Shown: positions 35,265-44,193, counted from the first letter of the stretch. The stretch is DNA of 64,000 bases from Sphingomonadales bacterium (GCA_017309275.1 JAFKLT010000048.1:1-64000), one strand, 5' to 3'. Program-made: numbers and translations. The notes: generated from the letters alone by a model not told the origin.

Positions 35265-36131
35265 TCAGCACAGCGTCCGATCGAGAAAGTCCCTGATCAG
35301 CGGGACAACCTCGTCGAGGTTGGTTTCGAGAAGCCAATGGCCGCCGTCTAGCATGTGCAGCTCGGCCGCGGGGAGATCGCGCAAATAGGCGCGCGCAGAC
35401 TTCTCGGGCATATAGAAATCCTGCGGACCCCAGACGATGAGCGTCGGCGGGTGGTGCTCGCGCAGATAGCGTCGATGCGCGCCGAACCAGGAGCGATTGG
35501 CCTTGAGGCCCCCGATAAGGTCGATCGCGATTTCGCGGCGCCGCGGGTTGATCAGTGACCAGTGCAGTTTCCAGAGGTCCGGCGGAATGCGCGGCACGAG
35601 ATCGGGCCGCACGTCGTTCAGAAACTCCTCCCGAAAAACATCCTCGCTGATTGCCTTGCCGATCTCGGCGCGCATCTCGGGTTCGGGAAGCGACCAGCTC
35701 TTCTCTATCTCGGCATATTTGTCGCCCAGCGCATCCTCATAGGGAATGTCCCCATTCTGGATGATCTGCGCGAGGATGCGTTCAGGCCGCATGATCGCGA
35801 GACGTGCGCCGATCGGCGAGCCGAAATCGTGAAGATAGAGCACAAAGCGCTCGACGCCGAGCGCACGCACGAACCCGTCGAGAAGCTGCGCATAGCCGTC
35901 GAAGCTATAGTCGAAATGCTCGGGCGTATCGCTGTAGCCCATGCCCGGATAATCGGGTGCGAGCAGCCGCCACCGATCGCCAAGCCGCGGCATGAGATTG
36001 CGAAACTCGAACGACGAACAGGGATAGCCATGTGGCAGCAGCAGCACCGGAACATCGGGCGGTCCTGCCTCCCTGTAAAAGATATCGACTCCGCCGACAT
36101 CGATCCGCCGATGAAGAGTTTCTCCGTTCAC
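35265..36131 (-). CDS. Alpha/beta hydrolase, epoxide hydrolase or dehalogenase-like
   Basis: 288 residues. The nucleophile is Asp in LYLHDFGSPIGARLA, an oxyanion loop is LPHGYPCSSFEFRN, the acid in WGPQDFYMPE and the His in LDGGHWLLE. The Asp-type nucleophile is characteristic of epoxide hydrolases and haloalkane dehalogenases, which cannot be told apart here. Cap domain in the middle. Substrate unknown. Confidence 0.85.
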   Translation of the reverse strand: MNGETLHRRIDVGGVDIFYREAGPPDVPVLLLPHGYPCSSFEFRNLMPRLGDRWRLLAPDYPGMGYSDTPEHFDYSFDGYAQLLDGFVRALGVERFVLYLHDFGSPIGARLAIMRPERILAQIIQNGDIPYEDALGDKYAEIEKSWSLPEPEMRAEIGKAISEDVFREEFLNDVRPDLVPRIPPDLWKLHWSLINPRRREIAIDLIGGLKANRSWFGAHRRYLREHHPPTLIVWGPQDFYMPEKSARAYLRDLPAAELHMLDGGHWLLETNLDEVVPLIRDFLDRTLC

Positions 36132-36158
36132 AGTCGATGCTCCTCGCGCGTCAAGATA

Positions 36159-36563
36159 TCAAGGGGCTGGCAGTTTCACGTCGGGCAGCGCATCGAGGTC
36201 GGCCTTGGTCATGCGCGTCTGAAGATTGGTGTCGTCGCCGCGTACAATAGGTTTGAGGCCCTGCACCGGTACATGAACATAGCGGTCGGGACCGACGCCA
36301 TCGAGCTCGACGAGGAGACGGTCCACCTTGTCGTCGGCGCCGCGCAACACCTGCGATACGTCTCCAAGATCCTTCCCGTCCGCGCCGACGATATCGGCGT
36401 CGAGCAGTTGTGCCTCGCTGAGCCCGAGCGCCGCAGGGAGGGGGCCGGCGACCGTGGCGCTGGTCTCGGCCGCACGTTCCATCCTGTCCTCGGCAGCTTC
36501 CTGCTTGCTGTCGCAAGCGGCGAGAAAAAGTGCGGCGCCGGCACCGAAGATGAGGATGCGCAT
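36159..36563 (-). CDS. PRC-barrel-like lipoprotein
   Basis: 134 residues from ATG 36563: MRILIFGAGAALFLAAC is a signal peptide with lipobox, followed by a PRC-barrel-type fold (LLDADIVGADGKDLGDVSQVLRGADDKVDRLLVELDGVGPDRYVHVPVQGLK). PRC-barrels bind RNA or proteins; a lipid-anchored form may face the periplasm. AAAGGA is 8 bases before the start. This ribosome binding region is complementary over 10 bases to small RNA B. Confidence 0.8.
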   Translation of the reverse strand: MRILIFGAGAALFLAACDSKQEAAEDRMERAAETSATVAGPLPAALGLSEAQLLDADIVGADGKDLGDVSQVLRGADDKVDRLLVELDGVGPDRYVHVPVQGLKPIVRGDDTNLQTRMTKADLDALPDVKLPAP

Positions 36564-36708
36564 GTCTTGTCCTTTCAGTAGCGGATCGAGCTTCGGTTCG
36601 ACGCGGCGGAACTCGAAATCGTCATGATCTGACCAGAAAACGCCCCGCTGCAAAAGCGGTTGCGATTTTGCCACGTGCGGCTCTTTGGGCGCGGTCTTCA
36701 TCTACGCC

Positions 36709-37191
36709 TCAGCCCGCCTCCGTGACACCCTCGTCGAGCCCGCGCGTCTTCGGTCGCAGCGCCTTGTAGCGCGGAAGGAACGCCATCATCGGCATCCAGC
36801 TCGGCGCCTCGGCGGTGTAAAGGTGGAAAGCTGGCGCAATCTCTTCCGGATCGTCCAGCGTCCCCGCTGCAATATCGATCTCATCGGCCTGGTGGCGCAC
36901 ATGGATCGTTAGCGGCGAGCCGCACGTCCGGCAGAAGCTGCGCGTGCCGAAGCTGGTCGATGCGAAGCGTCCGATATGCTCTTCGCCCGCAAGGATGCGG
37001 TACCGATCGAGATGGACCGTCGTAAAGACCATGCCGCCCGACCCCGAGACATGCTGGCAGACCCGGCAGTGACACCAGCCGCTATCATATGGCTTTTCTT
37101 CGAGGCGGTACCGAACCGCGCCGCAAGCGCAGCCCCCTTCGAGCGCAACCTCTTCGGCGCTTGCATTGTCGCTATCGGAAGCGTTCGGCAT
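36709..37191 (-). CDS. GFA-family (glutathione-dependent formaldehyde-activating-like) protein
   Basis: 160 residues. Zn-binding cysteines are in EGGCACGAVRY, WCHCRVCQH, FCRTCGSPL, matching the GFA/CENP-V fold. The family name does not prove formaldehyde chemistry. Start ATG 37191 has a weak GGCGAG site. Confidence 0.85.
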   Translation of the reverse strand: MPNASDSDNASAEEVALEGGCACGAVRYRLEEKPYDSGWCHCRVCQHVSGSGGMVFTTVHLDRYRILAGEEHIGRFASTSFGTRSFCRTCGSPLTIHVRHQADEIDIAAGTLDDPEEIAPAFHLYTAEAPSWMPMMAFLPRYKALRPKTRGLDEGVTEAG

Positions 37192-37305
37192 GGAGCTCGC
37201 CTTTCTCGCGGCGCGGGTATCGGAGAGGGTAATGGCAGACCGATGGGGTGGTGGCTTCTCTTTGTCCTTCACCGACCGGGAACCGTCGCGGGATGTCTTT
37301 CCTTG

Positions 37306-37737
37306 TCAGAGCTGAACTTCGCCCTCATCCTCCCCGTCCCAATAATGCGCGCGGGTGCCCGAAACCTTGATGAGGACGATCCCCGGCGTCTCGATGCCGT
37401 CCGGCCACCAGCGTTCGAGGCCCTTTGTCCAATGTTCGGCGAACGCGGCCTTGTCGCGGATCAGGGCCGCGTGACCCTCGACGGCGAGGAAGAAGGGCCG
37501 CATGCCGAGCAGGCCCGATTTGCCCTGATAGCTCAGATTGACGTTCGGGTTGGCCGCGATATCGGCGACCATGAGGGACGACTCGTCGGTGAAGAACCAG
37601 GCGTCGCCGTCATAATCGACTTCGCGATTGTTACTCATTGGCCGCGACCCGATGGCGCCGCCCGCCGTTTGCGTGGCGAGCATCGCGAAGTCGATATCCT
37701 TCATCTTCTCGGAAAGCTGTTCGATCGTCATGGTCAT
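37306..37737 (-). CDS. Pyridoxamine-phosphate-oxidase-like general stress protein
   Basis: 143 residues of the split-barrel flavin-binding family (general stress protein 26-like): MLATQTAGGAIGSRPMSN, VDYDGDAWFFTDESSLMVADIAANPNVNLSY, HWTKGLERWWPDG. Likely binds FMN, F420 or heme; not a proven PNP oxidase. ATG at 37737 with AAAGG 9 bases upstream. Confidence 0.88.
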   Translation of the reverse strand: MTMTIEQLSEKMKDIDFAMLATQTAGGAIGSRPMSNNREVDYDGDAWFFTDESSLMVADIAANPNVNLSYQGKSGLLGMRPFFLAVEGHAALIRDKAAFAEHWTKGLERWWPDGIETPGIVLIKVSGTRAHYWDGEDEGEVQL

Positions 37738-37828
37738 GGGTGGAGCCTTTTGTCTGGAGCGTCTGTATCTGCATCAATGCGCCGCGAAGGCGGGAGTTGC
37801 GGAGGGGGGCTGCGCCTCGCGGCTTGGG

Positions 37829-38368
37829 TCAGGGACTGATCGCGGCGGTCCGGCTTTGCCGGCGCGGCGCGCGGATCGGGCGATATTCGCAGGTGATCGC
37901 GAGCTCGCGCCGTGGGGCGGGCACGAGATGGATGTGGAGCCGGGCTTCGGCGGCGACCGCGTCGAGCGCAAAGGCCTGCTCGGCCTCGTACATCTCGTCG
38001 CGGTGCGGCTGCACCCACTGCCGCACCGATGCGAGCGCGCGCGACTTCGCGCGCGCGAGCGTGTCAGCCACAATGAAAAGATTGCGGTGGCGCTCGAGAA
38101 ATTCGCCCCGGACATAGCCGCCTAGATTGACATAATAGAGCCGTTCGGGACCCTCGAAGGGCGCGGTCTTCAAAACGATGTCATAGCCATCGGCGTGATC
38201 GATCTCGGCCCAGCAGTCGATATGGAGGCTGCCCGGCGTGCCCCACCATTGGCGGCGGAGCGCATCATAAGTGTCGGTGATCGTGGGCGCGGCGACGAAG
38301 CGCATGTCGTGCAGCTCGATATTGGCGCCGGCCATCTCGCCGCCGACATAAATGGCGAAGAGCTTCAC
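37829..38368 (-). CDS. DUF1543 protein
   Basis: 179 residues, two DUF1543-type repeats (MKLFAIYVGGEMAGANIELHDMRFV and the ERLYYVNLGGY segment). Function unknown; GTG start at 38368 overlaps the stop of the upstream FAD protein, so the two are co-translated. Confidence 0.8.
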   Translation of the reverse strand: MKLFAIYVGGEMAGANIELHDMRFVAAPTITDTYDALRRQWWGTPGSLHIDCWAEIDHADGYDIVLKTAPFEGPERLYYVNLGGYVRGEFLERHRNLFIVADTLARAKSRALASVRQWVQPHRDEMYEAEQAFALDAVAAEARLHIHLVPAPRRELAITCEYRPIRAPRRQSRTAAISP

Positions 38369-40017
38369 GCAGCCTTCTCCTCGGCATTCGCCTGGCCGAT
38401 CGCGGCTGCAAGCTGTTCTCCGACCACCATGCCCATTTCGTGCGAACTCGTTATCCCCTGGATGAAAGGGTGGCGGCCGAGCAGGAAGGGCAGGCTGAGG
38501 CAGTAGAGGCGGGATTCCGGGATATCGTCTGCAATCGGGTGGAAGGCATCGTCGATCGCGATGCCCCGCGCCTCCGACTTGCCGGCACCAAGCGCTGCAT
38601 CGCGCACGATGCCCTGTTGCCGCAGCGAGGAGAATGGAAAGGCTGCGGCGCCGAGTGGGCGCTGGCCCATCGCCTCGATAAACACCTCAAAATGCCGCTG
38701 CTCGCCGCCCAGGATCAGGGACGCGCCTGCCTCTTCGCCGCTCGTGTCGATGCGGTAATCGTCGCCGATCGCCATGACATCGAGCTTCCCGGCGCGATGG
38801 AGCGCGATCAGCCGCCGGATCGATTTGTGGGGAACGGTGGCATAATCGTCGACGAACACCGGCTTGAAGTGGCGCACGAAGCGGCGGTAGTCCGTACCCT
38901 CCAGATATGGCACGAGTAGCGCGAGCACTTCGTGCATGCGCAGGATCGCGTAGCGCCAGGCGACGGTGTGCCTTGCGGCATAGTCGTGCTGCGCTTCGGC
39001 GAGATTCGCCTCGGCCCACACAAAGGGATCGCTCGCTGCGCGCCGCGCAAAATAGGCCTCGCAGAAGCCCTCGAGGTCGAGGTCCTCCAGGCCGATGTCC
39101 GCTGCGTAAGGGGGATCGGCAGCGGCAAGCTCCGCCTTGAACAGTGCGAAGGCGGCATCGAGCAGCTGGTTTTCTTCGCTCGCGACGAGACGCGTAATCG
39201 CTTCCTCGGTGCAGATGGCGAGCGGCTCATAGGGAAGCGGCGCATAGAAATCGGCTTCGGGGAGCAGACCCTTCCTCGACATCATCGTCATGTGGAATGC
39301 ATCAGTGGCGGATGCCGGACGATAATGAGTCTCGCCGTCCCGGGTTTCGTTAAACGAGCCATGGATGTTGGCGAGCGCGATACAGGCGTCGATGGCCGTG
39401 AGCGAGCTACCCCGAATGCCGATATCGCAGGGCGGTACCGTGGCCAGAGCCGAGGCAGGCCAGGGGCTGAGGAAATAGCCCGGCCGAACCTCGGGCTCGG
39501 AGGGCCATTGGTGGCCCGTCGCGAGGACGACATGATCGAAAGCCTCGTCGGCGAGTTCGCCCGACCTCATGCGAACCTTGAGTATCATCGCGCCGGACGT
39601 GCTGACGACGTCCTCGACGCGGCACCGCGTGCGCAGCTCGAGCTCGATACCGCGCGCCCGCGCCATGTCGATAACGGCGGCGAACTGGTCGCGGAAATAT
39701 TCGCCGAGCGCGACGCGCGGATAGAAGGTCCGTTCGCCGATCGCATCGGGATCGATGCCGAGATCGGCGAGGCGCTCCGGCGGCTGACGTATCAGCCAGT
39801 CGCACAGCGTCTCGGCAAGCGGCGGGATTTCGATGCTGGCGATATTCGCCAGCATGGCGGGGTCGTTCCAGCCGGGCCGATAGGGCGTTCCGCGCCCCGC
39901 GCACGCCTGCGCTTCATACACGGCAAGACGGAAGGGCGAGGGGTCGTGGGAGAGAAGCGCATGCAGCGTGTAGAGCGTGGTCGGGCCGGCTCCGACAAAG
40001 GCTATGCGGGGTGTCAT
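38365..40017 (-). CDS. FAD/NAD(P)-binding protein, ornithine-hydroxylase-like fold
   Basis: 550 residues from ATG 40017. N-terminal Rossmann FAD loop IAFVGAGPTTLYTLHAL, then ADEAFDHVVLATGHQWPSEPEVRPGYFLSPWP and CDIGIRGSSLTAIDACIALANIHGSF (second nucleotide-binding part), C-terminal HPFIQGITSSHEMGMVVG. It matches the FAD-NAD(P)-binding (HpmC-like) family. Substrate unknown. Ends 4 bases over DUF1543. The frame is open to 40152 but that extension has no ribosome binding site. Confidence 0.85.
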   Translation of the reverse strand: MTPRIAFVGAGPTTLYTLHALLSHDPSPFRLAVYEAQACAGRGTPYRPGWNDPAMLANIASIEIPPLAETLCDWLIRQPPERLADLGIDPDAIGERTFYPRVALGEYFRDQFAAVIDMARARGIELELRTRCRVEDVVSTSGAMILKVRMRSGELADEAFDHVVLATGHQWPSEPEVRPGYFLSPWPASALATVPPCDIGIRGSSLTAIDACIALANIHGSFNETRDGETHYRPASATDAFHMTMMSRKGLLPEADFYAPLPYEPLAICTEEAITRLVASEENQLLDAAFALFKAELAAADPPYAADIGLEDLDLEGFCEAYFARRAASDPFVWAEANLAEAQHDYAARHTVAWRYAILRMHEVLALLVPYLEGTDYRRFVRHFKPVFVDDYATVPHKSIRRLIALHRAGKLDVMAIGDDYRIDTSGEEAGASLILGGEQRHFEVFIEAMGQRPLGAAAFPFSSLRQQGIVRDAALGAGKSEARGIAIDDAFHPIADDIPESRLYCLSLPFLLGRHPFIQGITSSHEMGMVVGEQLAAAIGQANAEEKAA

Positions 40018-40111
40018 GTTGCGACAATGCTCCGGGCGCGCAGAAGTTCGGCCGACTTGCTCTGGGTCAATGCGAATTCTCCTCCGCCAGCTGCTTCGGG
40101 ACGCCGGGCAA

Positions 40112-40139
40112 AAAAAAGGGTCCGCATGCGCGGACCCGA
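40112..40139 (-). terminator. Strong intrinsic terminator
   Basis: GGGTCCGC/GCGGACCC hairpin followed by eight T residues on the minus strand, after the small stress gene at 40166-40342. Confidence 0.9.
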
Positions 40140-40165
40140 AGGGGGCCATCAACTTGGCGGGAGGA

Positions 40166-40342
40166 TTAGTTTTCGGTGCCGGGAGTACCCGTCTTCGGCG
40201 GCTTGCCGTCTTCGATGCGGCCTTCGTTGCGAAGGTCGCGGCCTTCCTGCGCCTTGCGCTTGGCCTCGGGGCTGTCGCCGTTTTCGAAGGCTTCTTCCTT
40301 CACATAGCCGGCAGCTTCCTTGATCTGTCCCTTGACGCTCAT
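40166..40342 (-). CDS. CsbD-like small protein
   Basis: 58 residues starting MSVKGQIKEAAGYVKEEAFENG, resembling the CsbD start (stress-induced, unstructured), but shorter and with a GKPPKTGTPGTE tail. GGAGAG is 6 bases before the ATG. A GCAAC with GGTT 17 bases later lies upstream as a weak EcfG-like site. Confidence 0.65.
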   Translation of the reverse strand: MSVKGQIKEAAGYVKEEAFENGDSPEAKRKAQEGRDLRNEGRIEDGKPPKTGTPGTEN

Positions 40343-40553
40343 GATACTCTCCATTGGCTGTGGGTTCTGGTCCGAGAAACCCTTGGACGCGGGCGAAAGT
40401 TGCCTGCGATCGCCCAGATTTATCTTCGCCTCTGTGCGCAACTTTGGCCGCATCGCGGCGTTTCGAAGCGCGCGTGAAAGAAAGAGTGACGACGGCGAGG
40501 CTTGGCCATTGCCCTGACGCCTGCGAACGCCCTTCGGCGATCGTCGCCGAACC

Positions 40554-40578
40554 GCAACTTTTGTACCCTGCACGCGTT
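40554..40578 (+). promoter_or_regulatory. EcfG-like promoter, GCAAC variant
   Basis: GCAAC-N16-CGTT upstream of the DUF3606 operon; one base off consensus. Confidence 0.45.
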
Positions 40579-40606
40579 CGCTCGTCATCATCAACGGGAA
40601 ACGGGC

Positions 40607-40789
40607 GTGATCCACCAACAGTTCGAACTTGACCGCATCGATCGAAGCGCGCCTGACGCGATGCTCGCCTGGGCGCGTATATTGGGCGTCAGCCCGTCCG
40701 AGATATTGATCGCGGTCGCGGCAGTCGGCGATCGCGCCGATGCGGTTCGTACCTATCTCGCGCGGCCGTGGCCGGAGCCCCTCGCTTGA
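40607..40789 (+). CDS. DUF3606 protein
   Basis: 60 residues from GTG 40607. DRIDRSAPDAMLAWARILGVSPSEILIAVAAVGDRADAVRTYL fits the DUF3606 fold. It is the first gene of a three-gene operon, coupled by TTGA overlap. A second DUF3606 protein is at 63080-63265 with similar size. Function unknown. Confidence 0.75.
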   Translation: MIHQQFELDRIDRSAPDAMLAWARILGVSPSEILIAVAAVGDRADAVRTYLARPWPEPLA

Positions 40790-41349
40790 CGGCGGGCCCC
40801 GAGGGGACGGGCGGCGACGCGGCTGCAGCGAACAGCCGTCGCCCGGACGGAATCAGCGAAAAGATGATCTCCGGGCAGCGCTGGCACCGCCACGCGAGCC
40901 CCGTTTCCTTCGTCCTGCTCGCTGCCATCGTCGCCGTCGCGCTATCGGGCCTCGTCGGTGGCCAGCCGAGTCCGCTGCGCGTCGAGGATTTTGGAGCAGC
41001 GCGGCTCGAGGTGAAGACGCCCTCGGTCATTCGCAACGGCGAGTTTTTCGAAACCCGCATTCGTGTCGAGGCGATCCGCGATGTTTCCGATGCGGTGCTT
41101 GCGGTCTCCCCGTCGCTCTGGACCGACATGACGATCAACACGATGCTCCCCGCCGCCGCCGAGGAAAGCTACAAGGACGGCGCCTATCGTTTCTCCTATG
41201 GGGAGCTTCGCGCGGGCGAGACGCTGGTCGTCAAGATCGATGGCCAGATCAACCCGCCGCTCTTCGCAGGAACCAAGGGCGAGATTGCGCTGTTCGACGG
41301 CGAGCAGCGGCTCGGCAGCATGCCGCTAGAGGTCAAGGTCCTGCCCTGA
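40786..41349 (+). CDS. Hypothetical membrane-anchored protein
   Basis: 187 residues from a TTG start (GGAG 8 bases away) overlapping the DUF3606 stop. One membrane helix (about 45-62, FVLLAAIVAVALSGLVGG) then a periplasmic beta-rich domain. No family recognised. It precedes DUF421 in one transcription unit with a one-base overlap, so it may be a partner of that transmembrane protein. Confidence 0.6.
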   Translation: MTAGPEGTGGDAAAANSRRPDGISEKMISGQRWHRHASPVSFVLLAAIVAVALSGLVGGQPSPLRVEDFGAARLEVKTPSVIRNGEFFETRIRVEAIRDVSDAVLAVSPSLWTDMTINTMLPAAAEESYKDGAYRFSYGELRAGETLVVKIDGQINPPLFAGTKGEIALFDGEQRLGSMPLEVKVLP

Positions 41350-41831
41350 TGGATATCGTCCTTCGCGCGAGTGCGATGTTTTTCCTGCTCTATGCGCTCC
41401 TCCGTCTCATGGGAAAACGCGAACTGGGGCAGATGACGCCTTTCGAGCTGGTTCTGCTCGTGGTGATGGGCGACCTCATCCAGCAGGGCGTCACCCATAA
41501 TGATTTCAGCCTGACCGGCGCGTTGCTCGCGATCGTGACGTTCGCCTTCTGGGCGCTCACCCTGAGCTGGACGACCTATCTCTTTCCGCGGCTCAAGAAT
41601 CTGCTCGAAGGCCATCCGCGCGTCGTGGTGAAGCAGGGCGAGATCATCCGCGACAATCTTCACCGCGACCGGCTTACCGCCGACGAGATCGAGTCCGAGA
41701 TGCGGCTCGCGGGCATCGCCCACATTTCCGACGTGGAATGGGCGATCCTCGAGCCGCAGGGCAAGATCAGCTTCATCAAGCGGTCCGAAGGCGCGTCGCG
41801 CCAGCGCGATGCCGACGACGGCGCGGTTTGA
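41349..41831 (+). CDS. DUF421 (YetF-like) membrane protein
   Basis: 160 residues with three membrane helices near the N-terminus (MFFLLYALLRLMGK, LVLLVVMGDLIQQGVT, FAFWALTLSWTTYLF), then a cytoplasmic domain with LIPRLKNLLEG-like and VEWAILEPQGKISFIKR. YetF-type proteins are of unknown biochemistry. ATG overlaps the previous stop by one base. Confidence 0.85.
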   Translation: MDIVLRASAMFFLLYALLRLMGKRELGQMTPFELVLLVVMGDLIQQGVTHNDFSLTGALLAIVTFAFWALTLSWTTYLFPRLKNLLEGHPRVVVKQGEIIRDNLHRDRLTADEIESEMRLAGIAHISDVEWAILEPQGKISFIKRSEGASRQRDADDGAV

Positions 41832-41900
41832 GCGGATCGAGCGCAACTTTCGGGCTCGCCGCGCGCTGAACAGGCGCGGGGCATGACGATGGAGACTGCC

Positions 41901-42401
41901 ATGAAACCGACCGAAGTCGACACCGACGCCACCCATATCCTCGCGGCCGATCACCGTGCCGTCGAAGCCCTGTTCGAGGAATTCGAGAAGGCGAGCGGCA
42001 CCGACCGCAAGGCGAAGATCGCAGACCGGATCTGCACCGAGCTCAAAATCCATGCGCAGATCGAGGAGGAGGTCTTCTATCCGGCGCTCAAGGGAAAGAT
42101 CGACGACGATCTCCTCAAGGAAGCCTATGTCGAGCATGATGGCGCCAAGATCCTGATCAACGATATCGTCGCCTCGGGACCCGACGACGAATTTTTCGAG
42201 GCGAAGGTCACGGTGCTGTCGGAAGAGATCAAGCATCATGTAAAGGAAGAGGAAAAGCAGCACGACAATATGTTCCAGCAGGCGCGTGCCGCCGACGTCG
42301 ACCTCGACGCACTCGGCGAAAGGATGCTTGCCCGGAAAGAGGAGCTGAAGCGTCAGGCCGAGACCGCGGGCCTTCCCCCCGCCGAACTCGCCACGATGTA
42401 G
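41901..42401 (+). CDS. Hemerythrin-domain protein
   Basis: 166 residues from ATG 41901 (GGAG, 6 bases). The His/Glu helices HILAADHRAVEALFEEF, HAQIEEEVFYPAL, HDGAKIL and HHVKEEEKQHDNMF match a hemerythrin HHE four-helix bundle, which binds a diiron centre for O2 or NO sensing, or iron storage. Cytoplasmic. In-frame ATGs at 41883 and 41889 are alternatives. A GCAAC-N16-CGCT site is upstream but too degenerate to list. Confidence 0.88.
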   Translation: MKPTEVDTDATHILAADHRAVEALFEEFEKASGTDRKAKIADRICTELKIHAQIEEEVFYPALKGKIDDDLLKEAYVEHDGAKILINDIVASGPDDEFFEAKVTVLSEEIKHHVKEEEKQHDNMFQQARAADVDLDALGERMLARKEELKRQAETAGLPPAELATM

Positions 42402-42402
42402 G

Positions 42403-42888
42403 GTGAGCGCTGCAACGCTGATCGAACGGCGGACGCGTAAGCTGGCCCGGCATCTGGCCGGAAAGACGCTGCGTTTCGTGACAGCCGAAAGCTGCACCGG
42501 CGGTCAGCTCTCAGCGGTTCTCGCAGCCGATGCCGCACTCGGAGTTCATCTCGAGCGCGGCTTCATCGTCTATTCGGTCGACGCCAAATGCGAGATGCTC
42601 GGCGTCGCCCGAGAAGACGCCGAGCGAGATGGAGCGGTGAATCCCGAGGTCGCCGCCGCGATGGCGACTGGCGCTCTTCGGACAAGCCATGCCGACATTG
42701 CAATTGCGATCACGGGGTTCTGCGGCCCTCGCGAAGGCCGGGAAGAGGTAGGCCTTGTCTACATTGGCGCCGCCGACGCCGACGCCGTGCGGGTCATGGA
42801 TTTTCATTTCGGCGATATCGGGCGCCGCAATGTGCTCGATCAGGCCGTGGCCGCAGCGCTACAGATCATGATCGATGCGGCATCGTGA
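42403..42888 (+). CDS. CinA C-terminal-domain protein (NMN amidase-like)
   Basis: 161 residues. Motifs TAESCTGGQLSAVL, SYS-like YSVDAKCEMLGV and AIAITGFCGPREGREEVGLVYIG define the CinA/PncC domain, which deamidates nicotinamide mononucleotide. The N-terminal CinA domain is absent, as in PncC. GTG start one base after the hemerythrin stop, so likely one operon. Confidence 0.88.
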   Translation: MSAATLIERRTRKLARHLAGKTLRFVTAESCTGGQLSAVLAADAALGVHLERGFIVYSVDAKCEMLGVAREDAERDGAVNPEVAAAMATGALRTSHADIAIAITGFCGPREGREEVGLVYIGAADADAVRVMDFHFGDIGRRNVLDQAVAAALQIMIDAAS

Positions 42889-42956
42889 ACGAGGATCGCG
42901 GGCGCTCCGGCGGGCGGGATCGGAGGCGGGAGCAGAGCCGAGTTTGGCAGCCGTCC

Positions 42957-43172
42957 TTAGCGCGGCGCTTTCCGCTTCAAGGCGCCGGCCTTGTGGGCCG
43001 CCCGCTTGCCTTCGGCCGTTTCGACCAGATATTCGGGGTTCGCCGGCGATGCCGCGACATGATGGCTCTTGATGTCCATTGCTTTCGTCACTTTTCGCAG
43101 GACCTTGCCCTCGGCGCGTCCGCCGTGGCTTTTCCACGTCACCTCGTCGCCCTTCTTGGGTTCGTCTTTCAT
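42957..43172 (-). CDS. DUF2945 (hypervirulence-associated TUDOR) protein
   Basis: 71 residues: KKGDEVTWKSHGGRAEGKVLRKVTKAMDIKSHHVAASPANPEYLVETAEGKRAAHKAGALK, a small SH3-like domain of the DUF2945 family. AAAGGAGA precedes the ATG. Function unknown; commonly in stress clusters. Confidence 0.85.
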   Translation of the reverse strand: MKDEPKKGDEVTWKSHGGRAEGKVLRKVTKAMDIKSHHVAASPANPEYLVETAEGKRAAHKAGALKRKAPR

Positions 43173-43298
43173 GGTCGCTCTCCTTTCCGTAAAACAGTCC
43201 GCCTGCGCGGCAAAGGTTCCTCTCTTGGAGCGGCGAGCAGCAAGTCATCTGGCGCAGGCCCGCTCGTTGCAGTTGCTGGTTAAGGTGGGGAGGCTGCG

Positions 43299-43556
43299 AT
43301 GAATGACGATCATGCCCGCGGACAACGCGACGGTCTGCGGCTTGCCCTGGCCGTCCTTGCCGCTGAAGAGGCGAAATGGGCCGCCCTTTTGGGCGAGAGC
43401 CGATCCTGGCGGACGAACCGCGAACGCGAGGTGCGCCACAAGGCCCTGCAGGTCGCGCAAAGGCGGATACAGACATTGCTGAACCGCGCGACGCCGAAGG
43501 GATCGAATGCACTGGACCGCGAGGTCGCGGCCGCTCTCGAGAAAGCCGGGCTCTGA
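43299..43556 (+). CDS. Small hypothetical helical protein
   Basis: 85 residues rich in Arg, Ala, Leu with a helical look. GGGGAGGCTGCG precedes the ATG. No family recognised. Confidence 0.55.
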   Translation: MNDDHARGQRDGLRLALAVLAAEEAKWAALLGESRSWRTNREREVRHKALQVAQRRIQTLLNRATPKGSNALDREVAAALEKAGL

Positions 43557-43574
43557 CCGCCGGTGCGCGCTCGC

Positions 43575-43928
43575 CTACGTTTGCGCGAGGCCGGATAGCG
43601 CGGCTTCGAGGCTGTCGAGGGTGAAGGGTTTCGCGAGGATCGGCCGGTCGTTCCAGCACGGTCCGGGCTGACCGACGAAACCGCCGGTCGCAACGAGAAA
43701 AGGGATCGATCGCGCCGCAAGAGCCTCTGCGACCGCATCGCACGGCAAGCCCGTTTCAAGATACACATCAACGATCGCTGCATCGAACCCGCCTGCCGCG
43801 ATATGCCCGAGCGCCGTGGCGATATCGCCAGCGTCCCCGACGATGTCGTGCCCCAGCGCGCCCAGCGCATCCTCCAGCATCATGGCGACAAGCGGATCGT
43901 CTTCGACGATCAATATCCTCCTGGACAT
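43575..43928 (-). CDS. Single-domain response regulator (FAT-GUY-like)
   Basis: 117 residues, a receiver only: acidic pocket IVEDDPLVAMM, phospho-acceptor Asp54 in AIVDVYLE, switch Lys in LAKPF. The segment IPFLVATGGFV resembles the FATGUY motif of alphaproteobacterial single-domain regulators that act in the general stress phosphorelay (family knowledge). Divergent from the kinase operon at 44194, so a partner is likely. Confidence 0.85.
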   Translation of the reverse strand: MSRRILIVEDDPLVAMMLEDALGALGHDIVGDAGDIATALGHIAAGGFDAAIVDVYLETGLPCDAVAEALAARSIPFLVATGGFVGQPGPCWNDRPILAKPFTLDSLEAALSGLAQT

Positions 43929-44193
43929 CTCTTCCCCGTTATAATCTGCGAGCCACTTATACCGCGATCATGACCGTTCGACATCCCGCTTCATCCTGGT
44001 GACCTCAATCGCCCAGCCGCCCCCCTACGCCAGCGCTTCGGCGACACTCATCCGAAATCCTATTGATCCAGGTTAATCCCGCGCGGGACTCGGCACGTTC
44101 AGGGCTGGCCGGGTTGGTGAGGCTGCTTGCCACGAAGGGCGCGGCAGTGCATGCACGGCGGAAATTGATCGACCGGGGCCGAGGGGCATTTAC

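Noticed and set aside
41845-41870. GCAAC-N16-CGCT before the hemerythrin gene
   Set aside because: Two deviations from the EcfG consensus; kept only as a remark.
43196-43220. GGAAC upstream of the DUF2945 gene
   Set aside because: The nearest GTT lies 20 bases away, outside the 16-17-base spacing of EcfG promoters.
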